Shown here one piece after another: positions 24,017-33,556 of a stretch of 64,000 nucleotides of DNA. Source of the stretch: Winogradskyella wandonensis (lineage in GTDB: Bacteria > Bacteroidota > Bacteroidia > Flavobacteriales > Flavobacteriaceae); NCBI RefSeq assembly GCF_004346845.1, contig NZ_SMGI01000001.1, forward strand, positions 186,001 to 250,000. Direction: 5' to 3'. Each line of letters starts with the position of its first letter. The stretch's first letter is position 1. A program made the translations under genes and the position numbers. The notes beneath the pieces are model-generated. The model searched no databases, was not told the origin of the DNA, and was given only the letters and a program-made list of their open reading frames with translations.

Positions 24017-24832
24017 ATGACAACACAGCAACTTATAACTCAAATCAAAAAAAAACAATCTTTCCTTTGCATAGGATTGGACGTTGATTTAAATAAGATA
24101 CCTAATCATTTATTAGATAAAGAAGATCCGATTTTTGCATTCAACAAGGCAATAATAGATGCCACACATCACTTATGTGTAGCCTACAAACCTAATACAG
24201 CGTTTTATGAAGCTTACGGTATCAAAGGATGGCAAGCATTAGAAAAAACGATTAAATACCTTAACAAAAATCACCCTGAAATATATACTATTGCAGATGC
24301 CAAACGTGGCGATATTGGTAATACAAGTAGTATGTATGCCAAAGCGTTTTTCGACGATTTAGGTTTTGATAGTGTGACGGTTGCACCTTACATGGGTAAG
24401 GATTCTGTAGAGCCTTTTTTGGCTTTTAAGGATAAGCACACCATACTTTTAGCTTTGACGTCTAACAAAGGCGCTTTCGATTTTCAGACTAAGACAGTTG
24501 ATGGGAAAGAACTGTATAAGCAAGTTTTAGAGACATCAAAAACTTGGGAAAACTCTCAAAATTTGATGTACGTTGTTGGTGCTACAAAAGCCGAATATTT
24601 AGCTGAAATACGACAGATTATCCCTAATAGTTTTTTGTTAGTTCCTGGCGTTGGAGCTCAAGGCGGAAACTTACAAGATGTCTGTAAATACGGAATAACT
24701 GACGATATAGGTTTATTAATTAACTCTTCTAGAGGGATTATCTACGCGTCTCAAAACGAGGATTTTGCTGAAGCAGCTGCAAAGAAAGCATCGGCTCTAC
24801 AATCTGAAATGAAAGCGATACTTGCTAAGTAA
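24017..24832 (+). CDS. pyrF: Orotidine 5'-phosphate decarboxylase (type 2)
   Basis: PyrF makes UMP, the last step of pyrimidine synthesis. The 271-residue type 2 form is recognised by the catalytic Lys and Asp block [21 protein letters not shown] near residue 95, the N-terminal [10 protein letters not shown], and the phosphate-binding [11 protein letters not shown] and SSRGI segments. The gene is preceded by an unusual AGGAGG hairpin and followed after eight bases by a BtuF-like protein gene. Confidence 0.95.
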   Translation: MTTQQLITQIKKKQSFLCIGLDVDLNKIPNHLLDKEDPIFAFNKAIIDATHHLCVAYKPNTAFYEAYGIKGWQALEKTIKYLNKNHPEIYTIADAKRGDIGNTSSMYAKAFFDDLGFDSVTVAPYMGKDSVEPFLAFKDKHTILLALTSNKGAFDFQTKTVDGKELYKQVLETSKTWENSQNLMYVVGATKAEYLAEIRQIIPNSFLLVPGVGAQGGNLQDVCKYGITDDIGLLINSSRGIIYASQNEDFAEAAAKKASALQSEMKAILAK

Positions 24833-24840
24833 ATATTCTG

Positions 24841-25617
24841 ATGATATTTACGGATCAACTCAATAAACAACTTAGTTTAAAAGAGATACCAAAACGTATC
24901 GTTTCTCTAGTGCCTTCTCAAACCGAATTGTTAGTTGATTTAGGTTTAAGAGATGCTATAGTTGGCGTTACAAAATTCTGTATTCATCCTCCAGATTTAC
25001 GAAAAGAAAAGACTATTGTCGGTGGCACAAAAAATGTCAATATCGGAAAGATTATGGCGCTTCAACCAGATATAATTCTTTGCAACAAGGAAGAAAACAG
25101 CCTTGAAATCGTTGAAAGTCTTAAAGGAATTGCTCCCGTTCACATCAGTGATATCTATAACTTGGATGATGCTTTTGAGTTGTTTAAAATGTATGGGTAT
25201 ATCTTTAAGGTGGAAGAAAAAGTGTCTTTACTCATTTCAAAAATCAAGGAAGAGCGAAGCCGTTTTCAAAGCATAGTTAAAAATCAACCCAAACGAAAAG
25301 CAGCTTATTTTATTTGGCGTAATCCATGGATGGTTGCTGCTTCAAATACTTTTATTGATGCGATGCTCAGAGAAGCTAATTTTAGTAATGTGTTTGGTTC
25401 TGAGTCTAGATATCCTGAAATAGACTTAAGCCATCCCAAGCTAAATGAGGCAGATATAATCATGCTTTCTAGTGAACCTTATCCTTTTAAAAACAAACAT
25501 ATTAAAGAGTTAAAGGGATTGTTTCCAGAGAAGACCATTCAATTAGTTGATGGCGAATTATTTTCTTGGTATGGAAGCCGATTACAGAAATCTTATAACT
25601 ATTTCAATGACATTTAA
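24841..25617 (+). CDS. BtuF-like helical-backbone metal/cobalamin-binding protein
   Basis: The 258-residue protein has the two-lobed fold of class III substrate-binding proteins: the first lobe RIVSLVPSQTELLVDLG and LQPDIILCNKEEN, then a long backbone helix (EKVSLLISKIKEERSRF) and a second lobe. It lacks a signal peptide or lipobox. No permease or ATPase is adjacent. A cytosolic or non-canonical role is therefore possible, despite the family being mostly periplasmic vitamin B12 and iron-chelate binders. Confidence 0.85.
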   Translation: MIFTDQLNKQLSLKEIPKRIVSLVPSQTELLVDLGLRDAIVGVTKFCIHPPDLRKEKTIVGGTKNVNIGKIMALQPDIILCNKEENSLEIVESLKGIAPVHISDIYNLDDAFELFKMYGYIFKVEEKVSLLISKIKEERSRFQSIVKNQPKRKAAYFIWRNPWMVAASNTFIDAMLREANFSNVFGSESRYPEIDLSHPKLNEADIIMLSSEPYPFKNKHIKELKGLFPEKTIQLVDGELFSWYGSRLQKSYNYFNDI

Positions 25618-25788
25618 GAATGAAAAAAGTCGATATAAGCATACCGACCTCTTCAACTAACTTACATGATGTAAAATCTAACTAATCTTCTACGTTACAA
25701 ATATCTATAGTTTCGATTAGTCGAATGTTATGTTAATATTAGCAGTTAATTAAATGTCCTTTAATAACTTTAAGAAAACTAAATCAAC

Positions 25789-26304
25789 ATGAAATCACAT
25801 ATTACACTTCTGCTTTTTGTTGTCTTTGCGTTGCAATTAAACGCTCAAAGCACTAATTGCGCTTGTTGTACTGAAAAACACGCTGAGTTCTCTTTTTGGG
25901 AGGGCGAATGGGAAGTCACTTTACCTAATGGGAATAAAGCTGGGACAAATCAGTTAAAATTAATCCAGAATAAATGTGTTCTCCAAGAAAATTGGACAAG
26001 TGCTTCGCCAGGTTATACAGGGACAAGTCATAGTTTTTATAACGGAACGAAGAAACAATGGGAACAAGTCTGGATAGACAATCAAGGTGTAAGCTTACAT
26101 CTTAAAGGAAACAAAGTAGAGAACCAAATGATACTTCAAACAGACCCCGATTTAAATAAAGAAGGTCAACAATTTATAAATCGTGTCACATGGACAGATA
26201 ATGAAGATGGCACTGTAAGGCAATTATGGGAAGTTATAACGCAGACAAAGGAAGGCGAAAAAGTTGTGACTGCCTTTGATGGATTGTATAAGCGAAAAGA
26301 ATAA
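25789..26304 (+). CDS. Secreted DUF1579-like protein
   Basis: The 171-residue protein has a signal peptide (cleavage near QLNAQ, residue 20), a cysteine-rich start (CACC), and a lipocalin-like series of strands. It opens with FSFWEGEWEVTLPNGN and includes LQENWTSASPGYTGTSHSFY and VTAFDGLYKR, typical of DUF1579 and related proteins. Role is unknown. The 171-base gap upstream shows no strong promoter box. Confidence 0.75.
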   Translation: MKSHITLLLFVVFALQLNAQSTNCACCTEKHAEFSFWEGEWEVTLPNGNKAGTNQLKLIQNKCVLQENWTSASPGYTGTSHSFYNGTKKQWEQVWIDNQGVSLHLKGNKVENQMILQTDPDLNKEGQQFINRVTWTDNEDGTVRQLWEVITQTKEGEKVVTAFDGLYKRKE

Positions 26305-26307
26305 TAA

Positions 26308-26505
26308 TTAGGATGAAAGCGAGGTATAATCGCGCTCCAGGAATTTTAATTTATTAATCTTATGCAATAATTGCATGGCATGATATTCCGATATATCGCT
26401 TAACTCGTGGTCAGTTTGTCTAAAATTATAGGCATCTTCTACCAACCGAAGGTATCGCTCTTTAAGTTTTTTTCTCTTCTCAAGAATTTTAATAGTATTA
26501 AGCAT
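26308..26505 (-). CDS. Small coiled-coil protein, Lacal_2735-like
   Basis: The 65-residue protein is almost wholly charged helix: LEKRKKLKERYLRLVEDAY, then SDISEYHAMQLLHKINKLK. The spacing of a Tyr-Leu-Glu-Ala helix, a Ser-Asp turn and a second helix ending in Ile-x-x-Leu resembles the small flavobacterial Lacal_2735 family. That match is tentative. The gene is convergent with the DUF1579-like gene, three bases away. Confidence 0.65.
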   Translation of the reverse strand: MLNTIKILEKRKKLKERYLRLVEDAYNFRQTDHELSDISEYHAMQLLHKINKLKFLERDYTSLSS

Positions 26506-26565
26506 TACGGATTAATTCTGTTTTAAATATACTTAATTTATTGAAAAGCAGAAAGTTAAATTTTA

Positions 26566-27267
26566 TTAATCTTGAAGCGCAAAAACCTTCTTTAGTAAAT
26601 CAGTTGTTCTAGAAGAAAGTTTAGTGCGTATTTCCTTTTCTTCAACAGCAATCATAGTATAAACGCCGTTTAATGCCTCTGAGGTGACATAGTCGGTTAA
26701 ATCCGGATTTACATCATTAGTCAAAGGTAAATTATTGTATTTATTTATAAGGTTTGCCCAAATTTCGTCAGCGCGAACTTTAGATAATGAATTATTAATA
26801 ACGGGCTTAAATTTATTGTAAAGCTCTGTTTTTGTTTTGCTTGTCAGATATTGAGTGGCGGCATCATTATTACCTAAGAGTATGTTTTTTGCATCTGCAA
26901 AAGTTATTCCTTTTACAGCATTAACAAATATAGGTGTCGCTTCTTTTACGGCATCTTCTGCTGCTCTATTTAAGACTTTAAGTCCTTCGTCTGCTAAACT
27001 TCCTAGACCGATATTTCTTAGTGTTTTATCAACCTTTTGTAATTCTTCAGGTAATAAAATTTTAACTAATTCATTTTTAAAAAAGCCATCTTTTTGAGTG
27101 AGTTTCGATACTTGCTTGTCAATTCCAAAATCTAGAGCTTGTCTTAGCCCAGAAGCAATATCAGCATTACTTACTGTGCCTTGTGGTAACTGATTAACCA
27201 CTTGCTGTAGTTCTGCACAAGAAGTTATAAGTGAAATACAAATTAGTAGTATTAATGATTTTTTCAT
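26566..27267 (-). CDS. DUF4197 lipoprotein
   Basis: The 233-residue protein has a lipoprotein signal peptide with the lipobox cysteine at residue 17 (LITSCAEL). An all-helical domain follows with the DUF4197 pattern SGLRQALDFGIDKQV, LPEELQKVDKTLRNIGLG, FADAKNILLGNNDAATQYL and YVTSEALNGVYTMIAVEE. It is predicted to be periplasmic or outer-membrane anchored. Its function is unknown. Confidence 0.9.
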   Translation of the reverse strand: MKKSLILLICISLITSCAELQQVVNQLPQGTVSNADIASGLRQALDFGIDKQVSKLTQKDGFFKNELVKILLPEELQKVDKTLRNIGLGSLADEGLKVLNRAAEDAVKEATPIFVNAVKGITFADAKNILLGNNDAATQYLTSKTKTELYNKFKPVINNSLSKVRADEIWANLINKYNNLPLTNDVNPDLTDYVTSEALNGVYTMIAVEEKEIRTKLSSRTTDLLKKVFALQD

Positions 27268-27419
27268 GATTTAGTGTCTTAAATAGTAATTATAACCTAT
27301 CAAATATATACATAAAACTTACGTTTACCTGCTTAAGAGCTATATTCTATTTTAAGAAAATTGACCAAATCAATATAAATAGTAACTTTAGCACGGTATT
27401 TGTTTAAATAAGCAGATAT

Positions 27420-28553
27420 ATGATTATGAAACGATTACAGTTAAGAATTACATTTTTTACAATACTTTATTTTGTAGTATCAATAAGCTATTCTCAGATT
27501 AAAGTTTCAGAAATTATTCAGGAATCTAAAATAGCTAATGAAGACGCCAACAAGCTTTATTTTGTAGATTTCTGGGCAACGTGGTGTGGCCCATGTGTTT
27601 ACGCTAAAGAAATGCTAACCGTGCTTCAACAGCAGCATCCAAAAGATTTTTATGTTATTTCTTTATCTGATGAAAATGCAGATAAAGTAAAAGCTTATTT
27701 AAAAAAGAAACCATCTAAGTTAGCAATAGCCGTAGATTTTGAAGGGAATACGTTTAAATCATACGACATTTATTCCAGGCCAAATGGTATACTATTTAAC
27801 GCAAAAGGCGAAAAACTCTGGCAAGGCCACCCAGCGGATTTAAGTTCTAGTATGATATCTCGTTTTTTGCGACAGAATCAAAATAGAAAATCACTTTCAA
27901 AATTTGTGAAGGAAGTAAAGGCTAAATCGGCTGTGATAAAAGATTATCAACCTAAGGATGATTTAGAAATTAAATATAATAAAAATGAAAACAGTGAGTT
28001 TACCATTTCGTATGGTAAAACTCATCTGAAGTTAGACGGGAGTTTAGATAAGATTTTAAGTTATATATCTAAAGTTAATGAGAAGCAAATTCTCGTTAAA
28101 CCTGTTTTAAACAAAAATTATACGGTTTACATAAGGCTATCTGATGCCTATAATCCTAGTGCTAGTCACCAAATTTTAGATAAGCTTGGTTTAGAAGTTA
28201 AGGAAAGTGAAGTACTTGGAGAAGCGTTGACGCTAAAAGTAAGAAACCCAAACTTTTGGGATACTAACCAAATTAATTGGGGCGATGTATCCTCTAAATA
28301 TCTAGTAAGCGATAGCGATATCTCAGCAGACAATGTTAGTTTAAAAGATGTATCGTATCAGTTATCTAAAGCTTTAGATATACCTGTTGTTATATCATCA
28401 TCTAACGACACCTATATCAATGGTATTCACGATTGGCAGGTGCATTACAAGTATTACGAGTTTATGCAAAGTAATTTCGAAGAGTACGGAATAAAGGTTA
28501 AGAAGGAGAAAGTCAAATATCCACAATATATCATAATAAAAAAAGCACCTTAA
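27420..28553 (+). CDS. Exported thioredoxin-fold protein with an extra C-terminal domain
   Basis: The 377-residue protein has a signal peptide (cleavage near SISYS, residue 25) and a thioredoxin domain to about residue 160 with the redox pair C56-G-P-C59 (FWATWCGPCVYAKEM) and a cis-proline loop (YSRPNGILF). After a linker, residues 190-377 form a second region of about 190 residues with strands such as FTISYGKTHLKLDG and SKALDIPVVISSSN. I do not assign it, although its layout recalls DUF3738-type domains. It probably acts on periplasmic disulfides. An in-frame ATG at 27426 is an alternative start. Confidence 0.85.
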   Translation: MIMKRLQLRITFFTILYFVVSISYSQIKVSEIIQESKIANEDANKLYFVDFWATWCGPCVYAKEMLTVLQQQHPKDFYVISLSDENADKVKAYLKKKPSKLAIAVDFEGNTFKSYDIYSRPNGILFNAKGEKLWQGHPADLSSSMISRFLRQNQNRKSLSKFVKEVKAKSAVIKDYQPKDDLEIKYNKNENSEFTISYGKTHLKLDGSLDKILSYISKVNEKQILVKPVLNKNYTVYIRLSDAYNPSASHQILDKLGLEVKESEVLGEALTLKVRNPNFWDTNQINWGDVSSKYLVSDSDISADNVSLKDVSYQLSKALDIPVVISSSNDTYINGIHDWQVHYKYYEFMQSNFEEYGIKVKKEKVKYPQYIIIKKAP

Positions 28554-28567
28554 AACAGGTGCTTTTT
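28540..28567. terminator. Terminator overlapping the thioredoxin gene's stop codon
   Basis: AAAAAGCACCT/AGGTGCTTTTT forms an 11-base stem. The TAA stop (28551-28553) lies in the loop, so the last codons form the left arm. It also serves the convergent OmpA gene. Confidence 0.88.
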
Positions 28568-28586
28568 CTATTAAGTAAACTAGAAT

Positions 28587-29690
28587 TTAATTTGTTGCAT
28601 TAACTACTCTAAATTCTGTACGTCTGTTTCTTTGATGTTGTGCTTCAGAGCAATCAACACCATTAGAACATCTGTTTGTCAATCTAGTTTCTCCAAAACC
28701 TCTAGCAGTTAATCTACTTCTAGAAATACCTTTAGACACTAAATAATTTACAACAGACTGAGCGCGTTGCTGAGATAAAGATTGGTTAAAATCGTCATTA
28801 CCTCTAGAATCTGTATGAGACATAATTTCTACATTTACTTTAGAATCTCTCATCATTGGAAGTAATGTTTCATCAATTGTCTTTTTAGAAGCTGCCGTTA
28901 AACGAGCACTACCTAATTCGTAGAATACAGGTAATACATTAGGGTCTAGTAATTCGCAATCTACTTCTTCCCAAGAAGAAATTCCACCTTTTTTATCTAA
29001 AACAGTTCTAGTAATTGTCGCTGATTGAGACGGAACTGTTGTAGGAATAGCTCTTGCAGGTGTATCCACTACTTGTCTTGTAATCGTTTTGTACTCAGCC
29101 GGAATTTCTATTTCATTAACTCTAGCTGGAGTTTTTACAACACGTTTTGAGTATGTAGCATTTCTACCAGGAACTGGCTCGTTAGTTGTTTTTGCATCAG
29201 AGGCTAAAGTCGTGTAAGATACTTCTCTAAATTGTGCAGGATACTCAACAAAACAAGCAGCAACACAATCGTCTTTATTAACAGAAGGGCAATCTTCTAA
29301 AATTTTGTATTCCCACCCTGACGTTTTGGGGTAAGTCTCGTAAGTTTTACTCGCCGTACTAAAAGTTGCTGGAATAACATTTAGTCTAGAAGCATCTTCT
29401 TTTTTTACATAAGATACTTCAACAGTTTCGTAAACAGCTGGGATATATTCATATCTCTTACTAGCTTCTTTAACTAATACGCGCTCTTCTACAGTCTTGT
29501 AAGTTGCTGGTTGGACTTTAAGCGTTGTATATTCTGGAGACGATTGGTACGTCTCTGTAACTTCTTTAAATGTATCTTTGGTAATACATTTTACATAACA
29601 TTTTCCTGGGGTTGGATTAGAGGGTAAGTCTTGTGCATAGGAAAAAACTACACTTGCTAAAAAGCAGACTAATAACAATTTTTTTTTCAT
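28587..29690 (-). CDS. OmpA-family outer membrane protein with repeated N-terminal region
   Basis: This protein probably anchors the outer membrane to peptidoglycan. The 367-residue form from MKKKLLLVCFL has a signal peptide (cleavage near SYAQ). A region of about 200 residues follows with repeated P-A-x-Y-x-T-V/I units (PATYKTVEERVLVKEA, PAVYETVEVSYVKKED, PAEYKTITRQVVDTPA). The C-terminal OmpA domain spans about 253-365, with the peptidoglycan-binding segment SHTDSRGNDDFNQSLSQQRA. A longer frame begins at 29828 but would place 46 residues before the signal peptide. Confidence 0.92.
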   Translation of the reverse strand: MKKKLLLVCFLASVVFSYAQDLPSNPTPGKCYVKCITKDTFKEVTETYQSSPEYTTLKVQPATYKTVEERVLVKEASKRYEYIPAVYETVEVSYVKKEDASRLNVIPATFSTASKTYETYPKTSGWEYKILEDCPSVNKDDCVAACFVEYPAQFREVSYTTLASDAKTTNEPVPGRNATYSKRVVKTPARVNEIEIPAEYKTITRQVVDTPARAIPTTVPSQSATITRTVLDKKGGISSWEEVDCELLDPNVLPVFYELGSARLTAASKKTIDETLLPMMRDSKVNVEIMSHTDSRGNDDFNQSLSQQRAQSVVNYLVSKGISRSRLTARGFGETRLTNRCSNGVDCSEAQHQRNRRTEFRVVNATN

Positions 29691-29931
29691 AAAATAATTG
29701 GTTTTTGAGTTAATGGTTAATGTAAAAATTGCCAAAAAGAAAATGATAAACACCGTTCTCTTTTTGTAAAAAGCTGATTTTTTGAAAGATGGAACTTTAA
29801 AAGTAAGAAAAAAGATACGTTTTAACAAATTTTTTAGAATTTTATCTAATACCTAAATGACTATGAGGTTTCGTACTCCTAATTATCATTAAACATTTCA
29901 TAACAAAAGCTATTGATTTTTATAATTTCAG

Positions 29932-29939
29932 TAAATTTG
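29932..29939 (+). promoter_or_regulatory. -7 box of the icmF gene
   Basis: TAAATTTG precedes the start codon by 27 bases, and a TTG (29913-29915) lies 16 bases upstream of it. Confidence 0.7.
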
Positions 29940-29966
29940 CAGCTCTAAAAAGCAACCCAATTACGA

Positions 29967-32900
29967 ATGAAACAAGTCGCACCATATAAGCCAAAAAACA
30001 AAGTACGTATAGTAACCGCAGCATCACTTTTCGATGGACATGATGCTGCTATAAATATTATGCGCCGTATCATACAATCCACAGGCGTAGAGGTTATTCA
30101 TTTAGGTCATGATAGAAGTGTTGAAGAAGTTGTGAATACTGCAATACAAGAAGATGCTAATGCTATTGCAATGACTTCTTATCAAGGAGGTCATAACGAA
30201 TATTTTAAGTATATGTACGACCTTCTGAAAGAAAAAGGAGCAGGTCATATAAAAATCTTTGGCGGCGGCGGTGGCGTTATCCTTCCCGAAGAGATTAAAG
30301 AACTAATGGACTATGGTATTACGCGTATCTACTCTCCTGATGATGGAAGAGCCATGGGACTGCAAGGGATGATTAATGATTTGGTTGAAAAATCTGATTT
30401 CGCGATTGGAGATAGTTTGAATGGTGAAGTGAAAACACTTCAAAATAAAAACCCCAAAGATATTGCGCGTGTAATTTCAGCAGCTGAAAATTTTCCTGAA
30501 GTAGCAAAAGATGCTTTAAAATATATCGAAGAAAAGAATAAAACATCAAAAACACCTGTTCTCGGAATCACAGGAACTGGCGGTGCTGGCAAGTCCTCTT
30601 TAGTAGACGAATTGGTAAGACGTTTCCTTATAGATTTCCCTGAAAAGACAATAGGTTTGGTTTCTGTTGACCCTTCTAAACGTAAAACAGGTGGCGCACT
30701 TTTAGGAGATAGAATCCGTATGAATGCCATTAATTCACCACGAGTATATATGCGTAGTCTGGCGACACGTCAATCGAACTTGGCTTTATCTAAGTATGTT
30801 AATGAAGCTATTGAAGTTTTAAAAGCTGCAGAGTATGATTTAATTATTCTCGAAACTTCAGGTATCGGTCAGTCTGATACCGAAATTATGGAGCATAGTG
30901 ATGTGGCTTTATATGTTATGACGCCAGAATTCGGCGCTGCCACGCAACTCGAAAAAATCGATATGCTAGATTTTGCAGATTTAGTTGCTATCAATAAATT
31001 CGATAAACGTGGTGCTTTAGATGCGTTACGCGATGTAAAGAAACAATACATGCGTAACAATAATCTTTGGGATGTGCATCAAGACGATTTGCCTGTTTTT
31101 GGGACTATCGCTTCACAATTTAACGACCCAGGAATGAATACGCTCTACAAATCCATTATGGATAAAATTGTAGAGAAGACAGATGCAGATTTAAAATCGA
31201 CTTTCGAGATTTCTAAAGAAATGAGCGAGAAGATTTTTGTCATTCCACCAAATCGTACACGTTATCTTTCTGAAATTGCCGAAAGTAATCGTGCTTACGA
31301 CCAAACGGCTTTAACACAAGTTGAAGTGGCTCAGAAATTATACGGTATTTATAAAACGATTTGTTCTGTAGCTGTCATTTCGAACGAAAGTGAGAAATCT
31401 CATCTGAGTAAGCACGGAATTGAAAGTGATGCCATATTAAACGCTGCGTCAGACGAAAACAAAGATTTCGTAAAACTACTAATTGCTGAATTCGACCGTG
31501 TAAAACTAAATCTCGACCCATACAATTGGGAAGTCATTACAGGTTGGGACGAAAAAGTAAATCGCTATAAAAATCCTATTTATTCGTTTAAAGTTAGAGA
31601 TAAGGAGATAAAAATTGAAACACATACTGAGTCATTATCGCATACTCAGATTCCTAAAGTAGCGCTTCCAAAGTATTCTGCTTGGGGCGATATTTTAAGA
31701 TGGACGTTGCAAGAAAATGTGCCGGGTGAATTTCCATATACTTCAGGTTTATATCCATTTAAACGCACAGGAGAAGACCCAACACGTATGTTTGCAGGAG
31801 AAGGTGGACCAGAGCGTACCAACAGACGTTTTCATTACGTGAGTTTAGGTATGCCTGCAAAGCGTTTATCTACCGCTTTTGATAGTGTAACTTTATACGG
31901 AAACGACCCAGATTACAGACCAGATATTTATGGTAAAATTGGAAATGCTGGTGTATCTATCTGTTGTTTAGACGATGCTAAGAAATTGTATTCTGGTTTC
32001 AATTTGGCAGACCCAATGACATCTGTGAGTATGACCATTAATGGTCCTGCGCCGATGTTACTTGGCTTTTTTATGAATGCAGCCATTGACCAACAATGCG
32101 AAATTTACATCAAAGAAAACGGCTTAGAGAAAGAAGTAGAAAAAAAAATTGCTTCAATCTACAAAGGTAAAGTCCGTCCAAGTTATAATGGGGATTTGCC
32201 AGAAGGTAACGATGGTTTAGGTTTAATGTTATTGGGTGTTACTGGTGACCAAGTCTTACCTGCAGGCGTATATGCAGATATAAAAGCTAAGACTATTGCT
32301 CAAGTTAGGGGAACAGTACAGGCAGATATTCTTAAAGAAGACCAAGCGCAAAATACATGTATTTTTTCTACAGAATTTGCGTTGCGCCTAATGGGTGACG
32401 TGCAGGAGTACTTTATAGATAATGCTGTTCGTAATTTTTATTCAGTATCTATTTCTGGTTATCATATCGCTGAAGCTGGTGCAAATCCAATCACACAATT
32501 GGCATTGACGCTTTCTAATGGATTTACTTATGTTGAGTATTACCTAAGTCGCGGCATGGATATTAATAAGTTTGGACCAAACTTATCCTTTTTCTTCTCC
32601 AACGGAATTGACCCAGAATATGCCGTAATTGGACGTGTAGCAAGACGTATTTGGGCAAAAGCACTAAAGCATAAATACAACGCTAATCCAAGAGCGCAAA
32701 TGTTGAAATATCACATTCAAACTTCAGGACGTAGTTTACATGCTCAGGAAATCGATTTTAATGATATTCGTACAACACTTCAAGCGTTATACGCTATTTA
32801 CGATAACTGTAACTCATTACATACAAATGCTTATGACGAGGCGATTACAACACCTACGGAAGAATCAGTGCGTCGTGCCATGGCTATTCAGTTAATTATA

Positions 32901-33401
32901 AACAAGGAATTAGGTTTAGCTAAAAACGAAAACCCAATTCAAGGTGCCTTTATTATTGAAGAATTAACCGATTTGGTTGAAGAAGCTGTTCTGTTAGAAT
33001 TCGATAGAATTACAGAGCGCGGCGGTGTTCTAGGCGCTATGGAAACCATGTATCAGCGTAGTAAAATACAAGAGGAAAGTTTGTATTACGAAACCTTGAA
33101 GCATAATGGTGAATTTCCAATCATTGGCGTAAATACATTTTTAAGTAGTAAAGGTTCTCCAACGGTTCAACCAGCTGAAGTTATTAGAGCTACGGAAGAA
33201 GAGAAAGAGTTTCAAATTCAAACACTAAAAAATTTACATGAAGCGCATGACACTTCAGAATTATTGAAAGATTTACAGCACAAAGCAGTGAACAATCAAA
33301 ATATTTTTGAAGCCCTAATGGAAGTCTGTAAAGTGTGTTCTTTAGGACAAATAACAAGTGCCCTATTTGAAGTAGGCGGACAGTATAGACGAAATATGTA
33401 A
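29967..33401 (+). CDS. icmF: Fused acyl-CoA mutase IcmF (isobutyryl-CoA mutase type)
   Basis: This adenosylcobalamin enzyme of 1144 residues combines three parts in one chain. A B12-binding domain (about 10-145) has the cobalt-ligand loop D23-GHDAA with H25 and a GGGGG phosphate loop. A MeaB-type GTPase chaperone (about 195-500) has P-loop GTGGAGKS at 203-210. The acyl-CoA mutase barrel (about 560-1144) has [20 protein letters not shown]. That order is the hallmark of IcmF. The barrel reads [13 protein letters not shown] where methylmalonyl-CoA mutase has Arg-Asn-Thr; Gln there points to isobutyryl-CoA or a similar branched substrate. The gene is monocistronic and followed by two REP-like repeats. 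Confidence 0.93.
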   Translation: MKQVAPYKPKNKVRIVTAASLFDGHDAAINIMRRIIQSTGVEVIHLGHDRSVEEVVNTAIQEDANAIAMTSYQGGHNEYFKYMYDLLKEKGAGHIKIFGGGGGVILPEEIKELMDYGITRIYSPDDGRAMGLQGMINDLVEKSDFAIGDSLNGEVKTLQNKNPKDIARVISAAENFPEVAKDALKYIEEKNKTSKTPVLGITGTGGAGKSSLVDELVRRFLIDFPEKTIGLVSVDPSKRKTGGALLGDRIRMNAINSPRVYMRSLATRQSNLALSKYVNEAIEVLKAAEYDLIILETSGIGQSDTEIMEHSDVALYVMTPEFGAATQLEKIDMLDFADLVAINKFDKRGALDALRDVKKQYMRNNNLWDVHQDDLPVFGTIASQFNDPGMNTLYKSIMDKIVEKTDADLKSTFEISKEMSEKIFVIPPNRTRYLSEIAESNRAYDQTALTQVEVAQKLYGIYKTICSVAVISNESEKSHLSKHGIESDAILNAASDENKDFVKLLIAEFDRVKLNLDPYNWEVITGWDEKVNRYKNPIYSFKVRDKEIKIETHTESLSHTQIPKVALPKYSAWGDILRWTLQENVPGEFPYTSGLYPFKRTGEDPTRMFAGEGGPERTNRRFHYVSLGMPAKRLSTAFDSVTLYGNDPDYRPDIYGKIGNAGVSICCLDDAKKLYSGFNLADPMTSVSMTINGPAPMLLGFFMNAAIDQQCEIYIKENGLEKEVEKKIASIYKGKVRPSYNGDLPEGNDGLGLMLLGVTGDQVLPAGVYADIKAKTIAQVRGTVQADILKEDQAQNTCIFSTEFALRLMGDVQEYFIDNAVRNFYSVSISGYHIAEAGANPITQLALTLSNGFTYVEYYLSRGMDINKFGPNLSFFFSNGIDPEYAVIGRVARRIWAKALKHKYNANPRAQMLKYHIQTSGRSLHAQEIDFNDIRTTLQALYAIYDNCNSLHTNAYDEAITTPTEESVRRAMAIQLIINKELGLAKNENPIQGAFIIEELTDLVEEAVLLEFDRITERGGVLGAMETMYQRSKIQEESLYYETLKHNGEFPIIGVNTFLSSKGSPTVQPAEVIRATEEEKEFQIQTLKNLHEAHDTSELLKDLQHKAVNNQNIFEALMEVCKVCSLGQITSALFEVGGQYRRNM

Positions 33402-33452
33402 ACAGGATTCCAATTTTGAAAAGTGTAGCGCATTCAAAATTGTGAATCTCGT

Positions 33453-33474
33453 TTACCCTGAGCTTGTCGAAGGG
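33453..33474 (+). repeat. REP-like element, copy 1
   Basis: TTACCCTGAGCTTGTCGAAG plus GG is a short element with an internal CTTG/GAAG-type stem. An identical 22-base copy follows 68 bases later. I recall this motif as widely dispersed between genes in many bacteria. Confidence 0.8.
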
Positions 33475-33520
33475 GCTTTTTAGAAGAGATTTAAAGAGAA
33501 TTTAGAGCTGTACGAATCGC

Positions 33521-33542
33521 TTACCCTGAGCTTGTCGAAGGG
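33521..33542 (+). repeat. REP-like element, copy 2
   Basis: This is an identical direct copy of the 22-base element at 33453-33474. It ends 14 bases before the start of the DEAD-like gene. Confidence 0.8.
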
Positions 33543-33556
33543 TGAAATAACTAACT

